Source of the DNA: Candidatus Methylopumilus rimovensis
GTDB taxonomy: Bacteria > Pseudomonadota > Gammaproteobacteria > Burkholderiales > Methylophilaceae
Length of the DNA stretch: 64,000 nt
Direction of reading: 5' to 3'
NCBI RefSeq assembly: GCF_006364615.1
Contig: NZ_CP040986.1
Span: forward strand, 1 to 64,000
How positions within the stretch are numbered: position 1 is the first letter of the stretch; each line of letters starts with the position of its first letter. Of the stretch, positions 61,351-64,000 are shown one piece after another. Under the pieces are notes generated by a model. It was not told the origin of the DNA, made no database searches, and worked only from the letters and a program-made list of their open reading frames with translations. The position numbers and the translations under genes were made by a program.

Positions 61351-61428
61351 TTTAATAAGCCCATTCTTAATAGAGGATATGTCAAAATTATAATCAACTT
61401 TAGCTTAAAGAATATTTAATTTTTTAAA

Positions 61429-61499
61429 GCGGATGCAGTTCAATGGCAGAATGTGAGCTTCCCAAGCTCGACATGCGTGTTCGATTCCCGTCATCCGCT
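61429..61499 (+). tRNA. tRNA-Gly(CCC), divergent and without encoded CCA
   Basis: Acceptor GCGGATG/CATCCGC, anticodon loop TTCCCAA (anticodon CCC), T-loop TTCGATT, D-arm TTCAATGGCAGAA. Weak points: T52 faces C62 in the T-stem, G10-T25 wobble in the D-stem, and the 3' end reads T-CAA, so CCA would have to be added. Other tRNAs here encode CCA. Confidence 0.85.
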
Positions 61500-61506
61500 C
61501 AAATGG

Positions 61507-61977
61507 CTAAATTAATTTTGATGTGGCAAAAGTAGCGAAGAGTGCCCAGAGTGTGACCATCAACATTAAATTAGAGCCGAACTTTGTGATGCTTCGAATT
61601 CTGCCGGTGATGAAAGCTGCATAAGTAATCGTAAATAAATTTCCAATCAATTGATTGAAGTCATTTGTAAATCCTTGACTGTATAAAGGGTAGAGTACAC
61701 AGTTTAAAAATAAAATCGGCACTATTGAAAGCAATGCACGGTCACGTGTTTTCTTGATAAGCAGCCATTGTGTATAAGCCATAAAACCAATCAGCACTGT
61801 CCAAATAAGACCAATCATCCAAGATGAAGGCAACAAAGGATATTCAGGTTTAATGGGTTGAGTGACTGATTGATTGATGTTGAATGTAAAAAGAATGCCA
61901 TTTATCAACGTGGTAATGCCAAGGCTGATGACCAACAATTGAATAAGACCGCGGCGATTGGGTTTGATATTGAACAT
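61507..61977 (-). CDS. TspO/MBR-like membrane protein
   Basis: Five probable helices. The segment LLPSSWMIGLIWTVLIGFMA recalls the TspO signature PPSWVFGPVWTILY, and the C-terminal helix keeps LWALFATFAT. Family members bind porphyrins/tetrapyrroles. It lacks the high Trp content of classic TspO, so the call is moderate. Length 156 fits. It ends 8 nt from tRNA-Gly, on the opposite strand. Confidence 0.7.
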   Translation of the reverse strand: MFNIKPNRRGLIQLLVISLGITTLINGILFTFNINQSVTQPIKPEYPLLPSSWMIGLIWTVLIGFMAYTQWLLIKKTRDRALLSIVPILFLNCVLYPLYSQGFTNDFNQLIGNLFTITYAAFITGRIRSITKFGSNLMLMVTLWALFATFATSKLI

Positions 61978-62075
61978 GAACTATTCCTTAAAAAATAATT
62001 TTGTTGATTAAACTTTTGAGTTATTAATTAATTCATAATACTACTGAAACTATGCGTTCTAAAAGACATTAAATC

Positions 62076-62915
62076 ATGAAAAAAAATCCTCCATGCGTCA
62101 TGACATTTTCAGCGACCGATCCGACGGGCGGCGCAGGACTTCAGGCTGACGTTTTAACGCTTGCTAGCTTAGGCTGTCACCCGTTGTCTGTGACAACGGC
62201 GATTACCGTTCAAGATACCTCAGGTGTTGAAAGTATGATGGCTTTTGATGCGGACTGGGTGAATGACCAAGCACGTAGCTTATTAGAAGATATACAAGTT
62301 GCTGCATTTAAATGCGGTTTATTAGGCAGTGTAGAAACGATTGCAATGATTGCAGAAATTGTGGCGGATTATCCGACCATTCCACTTATCATTGATCCTG
62401 TATTAGCCTCAGGCCGAGGTGATGCATTGGTGACAAATGAAATGATTAATGCGATGTCAGATTTGTTGTTATCTCAAGCAACACTTATTACACCCAATAG
62501 TATTGAAGCAAGACGTTTAGCGTTTAGAGATCATGATGATTTTGGTGAAGCAAGTTTAGATGAATGTGCAGAGCGACTTCTTAATACGGGTTGCCAATTG
62601 GCTTTAATTACCGGCACACATGAAGTAACGACCGAAGTCATCAACACCTTATATAACGAGCATGGCAAAGTGAAGAGCTACAACTGGGAAAGATTGGCAG
62701 GCAGTTATCATGGTTCAGGCTGCACTTTAGCTTCAGCGATTGCAGGTTGTATGGCATTAGGATCCACCTTAGAAGAAGCGATTCAAGAAGGACAACGTTT
62801 TACTTGGCAGTCTTTAAAACATGGATTTAAGCCAGGCATGGGCCAGTTTATTCCAGATCGACTTTTTTGGGCCCATGACGATGAATTGGAATATGCGCGA
62901 TTCATTCATCATTAA
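62076..62915 (+). CDS. thiD: Hydroxymethylpyrimidine/phosphomethylpyrimidine kinase
   Basis: Phosphorylates HMP twice for thiamine synthesis. Contains FSATDPTGGAGLQADVLT, IDPVLASGRGD, LITPNSIEARRL and the GSGCTLASAIAG anion-hole/catalytic region. Length 279 typical. No TPP riboswitch is seen in the 98 nt upstream. Overlaps thiE by 23 nt. Confidence 0.95.
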   Translation: MKKNPPCVMTFSATDPTGGAGLQADVLTLASLGCHPLSVTTAITVQDTSGVESMMAFDADWVNDQARSLLEDIQVAAFKCGLLGSVETIAMIAEIVADYPTIPLIIDPVLASGRGDALVTNEMINAMSDLLLSQATLITPNSIEARRLAFRDHDDFGEASLDECAERLLNTGCQLALITGTHEVTTEVINTLYNEHGKVKSYNWERLAGSYHGSGCTLASAIAGCMALGSTLEEAIQEGQRFTWQSLKHGFKPGMGQFIPDRLFWAHDDELEYARFIHH

Positions 62916-63519
62916 AGGTTTGTACGCCATCACTCCCGATATGGCGGACTTAAAGACTCTTATTCAAAAGACTCAATTAGCCATTGAAGGCGGTGCTTTT
63001 ATGGTGCAATATCGCAGCAAAATCCACGATCGTGACGCTAAAATGCAGCAATGTGCTGCTATTTTACGTCTTTGTCGTCAATATAAGATACCTTGCATTG
63101 TCAATGACGATGTGGACATGTGCCGTATTTTGGAAGCAGATGGTGTTCATTTAGGTGAAAAAGACGACAATATCGCAGATGTTAGGCGCATTTTAGGCGA
63201 AGATGCAATCATTGGAAGCTCATGTTATGACCAACTGAACCGTGCAAAACAGGCTCAAAATGAGGGTGCAAGTTATGTGGCTTTTGGTGCAATGTTCGAA
63301 ACCCTCACAAAACCTAATGCACCGAGAGCCACTTTAGAACTTTTAAGAGAGGTTAAATCTCAAATTCAAATCCCCGTCGTTGCAATTGGGGGCATCACCA
63401 TGAATAATGCTCATGATGTGATTGAGACGGGAATCGACGCGATCGCTGTCATTAATAGTCTTTTTGAGGCTAAAACCATTAAGGAAACCGCAGAAACATT
63501 CTCTAAGATGTTTCATTAA
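62893..63519 (+). CDS. thiE: Thiamine phosphate synthase
   Basis: Joins HMP-PP and thiazole phosphate to thiamine phosphate. Contains GLYAITPDM, MVQYRSKIHDRDAK, VNDDVDMCRILEADGVHLGEKD, IIGSSCYDQ, AFGAMFETLTKPNA and VVAIGGIT. Start set at 62893 (MRDSFIIKGLYAITPD; 208 residues, E. coli 211) rather than the longer frame deep inside thiD. Confidence 0.95.
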   Translation: MRDSFIIKGLYAITPDMADLKTLIQKTQLAIEGGAFMVQYRSKIHDRDAKMQQCAAILRLCRQYKIPCIVNDDVDMCRILEADGVHLGEKDDNIADVRRILGEDAIIGSSCYDQLNRAKQAQNEGASYVAFGAMFETLTKPNAPRATLELLREVKSQIQIPVVAIGGITMNNAHDVIETGIDAIAVINSLFEAKTIKETAETFSKMFH

Positions 63520-63525
63520 ATCGAT

Positions 63526-64000
63526 ATGAGTCAAAATAAAACGCTATTTGAACGTTCACAAAAAGTCATTCCAGGTGGTGTGAATTCCCCTGTCCGCGCA
63601 TTTAAGTCTGTAGGTGGCACGCCGATTTTTTTCAAAAAAGGTTTAGGCAGTAAGTTATGGGATGAAGATGGTCGTGAATATATCGACTACATCAATTCCT
63701 GGGGTCCGATGATTTTGGGTCACGCGCACCCTCAAGTGCTTAAAGCCATTCAAGAAGCCTCATTCGATAGTTTGTCATTTGGCGCACCCACAAAACGCGA
63801 GCTCGAGATGGCGGAACTTCTCGTGAAGCTCGTTCCAAGTATTGAACAAGTGAGATTGGTAAGTTCAGGCACAGAAGCTACCATGAGTGCGATTCGAGTT
63901 TCACGTGGATTTACGAAACGTGACACGCTCGTTAAATTTGAAGGTTGTTATCACGGTCACGCCGATGCGTTATTAGTGAAAGCAGGTTCAGGGCTCTTAA
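63526..64000 (+). CDS. hemL: Glutamate-1-semialdehyde aminomutase (3' end cut by window edge)
   Basis: Makes 5-aminolevulinate from glutamate semialdehyde for heme. The visible 158 residues have [59 protein letters not shown] and [19 protein letters not shown], all canonical. PLP-lysine lies beyond the window. Begins 6 nt after thiE, the usual thiD-thiE-hemL order. Confidence 0.97.
   Translation, partial: MSQNKTLFERSQKVIPGGVNSPVRAFKSVGGTPIFFKKGLGSKLWDEDGREYIDYINSWGPMILGHAHPQVLKAIQEASFDSLSFGAPTKRELEMAELLVKLVPSIEQVRLVSSGTEATMSAIRVSRGFTKRDTLVKFEGCYHGHADALLVKAGSGLL

Noticed and set aside
61978-62075. TPP riboswitch before thiD
   Set aside because: The 98-nt gap is AT-rich without the conserved CUGAGA-type core.
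62821-62892. Longer N terminus for thiE
   Set aside because: It lies within thiD and has no ThiE similarity; the family begins near GLYAITPD.

Overview
The window is a compact, AT-rich bacterial chromosome segment that begins inside dnaA and runs through the usual origin-proximal order dnaA-dnaN-gyrB. Gene density is very high, with many 0-15 nt gaps or short overlaps. Protein types and gene order (prmA-accC-accB-aroQ-tlpA-dsbD, hemC-hemD, gmk-rpoZ-spoT, ubiC/ubiA, rplM-rpsI-argC-bactofilin-erpA, rimP-nusA-infB-rbfA-truB-rpsO-pnp) point to a Betaproteobacterium. Low GC, small gaps and few accessory genes fit a streamlined aquatic member of the Methylophilaceae (OM43/LD28, 'Candidatus Methylopumilus'-like). 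That placement is inferred from memory of such genomes: there is no 16S gene and no methylotrophy gene in the window.

Layout. 1-5.96 kb: origin and replication genes, with oriC between dnaA and dnaN, then oxyR. 6.0-12 kb (leftward): a DUF2892 membrane protein, prmA, accC-accB, aroQ, a TlpA-like thioredoxin and dsbD. 12.1-13.5 kb (rightward): fxsA and a 2Fe-2S flavin reductase. 13.6-16.2 kb (leftward): an exported Ala/Lys-rich micro-protein with a structured leader, a small membrane protein, hemD-hemC. 16.25 kb: argH. 17.7-24.1 kb (leftward): a full RND efflux operon and a VIT-family transporter. 24.2-29.3 kb: small unknown proteins, marC, a radical SAM enzyme, a DUF442 phosphatase/sulfurtransferase-like protein, hemW, rdgB, rph. 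29.5-41.3 kb (rightward): yicC, gmk-rpoZ-spoT-ridA-recG-ubiC, a Fur-box-preceded tonB, ubiA, rplM-rpsI, argC, bactofilin, erpA. 41.3-43.7 kb (leftward): gltA, anmK. 43.8-53.5 kb (rightward): tyrS and the translation/RNA operon rimP to pnp. 53.6-55.3 kb (leftward): an unusual Lys-rich DksA fusion and folD. 55.4-64 kb: an EF-hand protein, tRNA-Pro/Arg/His, moeB-like, valS, a rhodanese-TusA pair, MAPEG, a lipoprotein, tRNA-Gly(CCC), a TspO-like protein, thiD-thiE and the start of hemL.

How the genes work together: most of the window is core machinery for replication, translation, RNA decay, heme/siroheme, ubiquinone, arginine, fatty acid and thiamine synthesis, and Fe-S/thiol maintenance. Accessory content is slight: one RND pump, one iron/manganese transporter and a few unknown small proteins. 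No transposase, phage gene, CRISPR array or obvious genomic island was seen, and no complete new defence or metabolic system is evident.

The most interesting signals are small. (1) DksA carries a histone-H1-like Lys/Ala N-terminal arm built from a duplicated 42-residue unit. (2) A DUF2892 protein has a similar basic tail. (3) A 64-residue exported (AADAKAAKP)n peptide is a monocistron with two stem-loops in its leader and an intrinsic terminator. (4) A 46-codon basic ORF sits directly behind marC and resembles the core of ArfA ribosome-rescue factors. (5) recG appears to start at CTG. (6) argH may be leaderless. (7) A terminator-like hairpin lies at the very start of the rimP-nusA-infB transcript. 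(8) tRNA-Gly(CCC) is degenerate.
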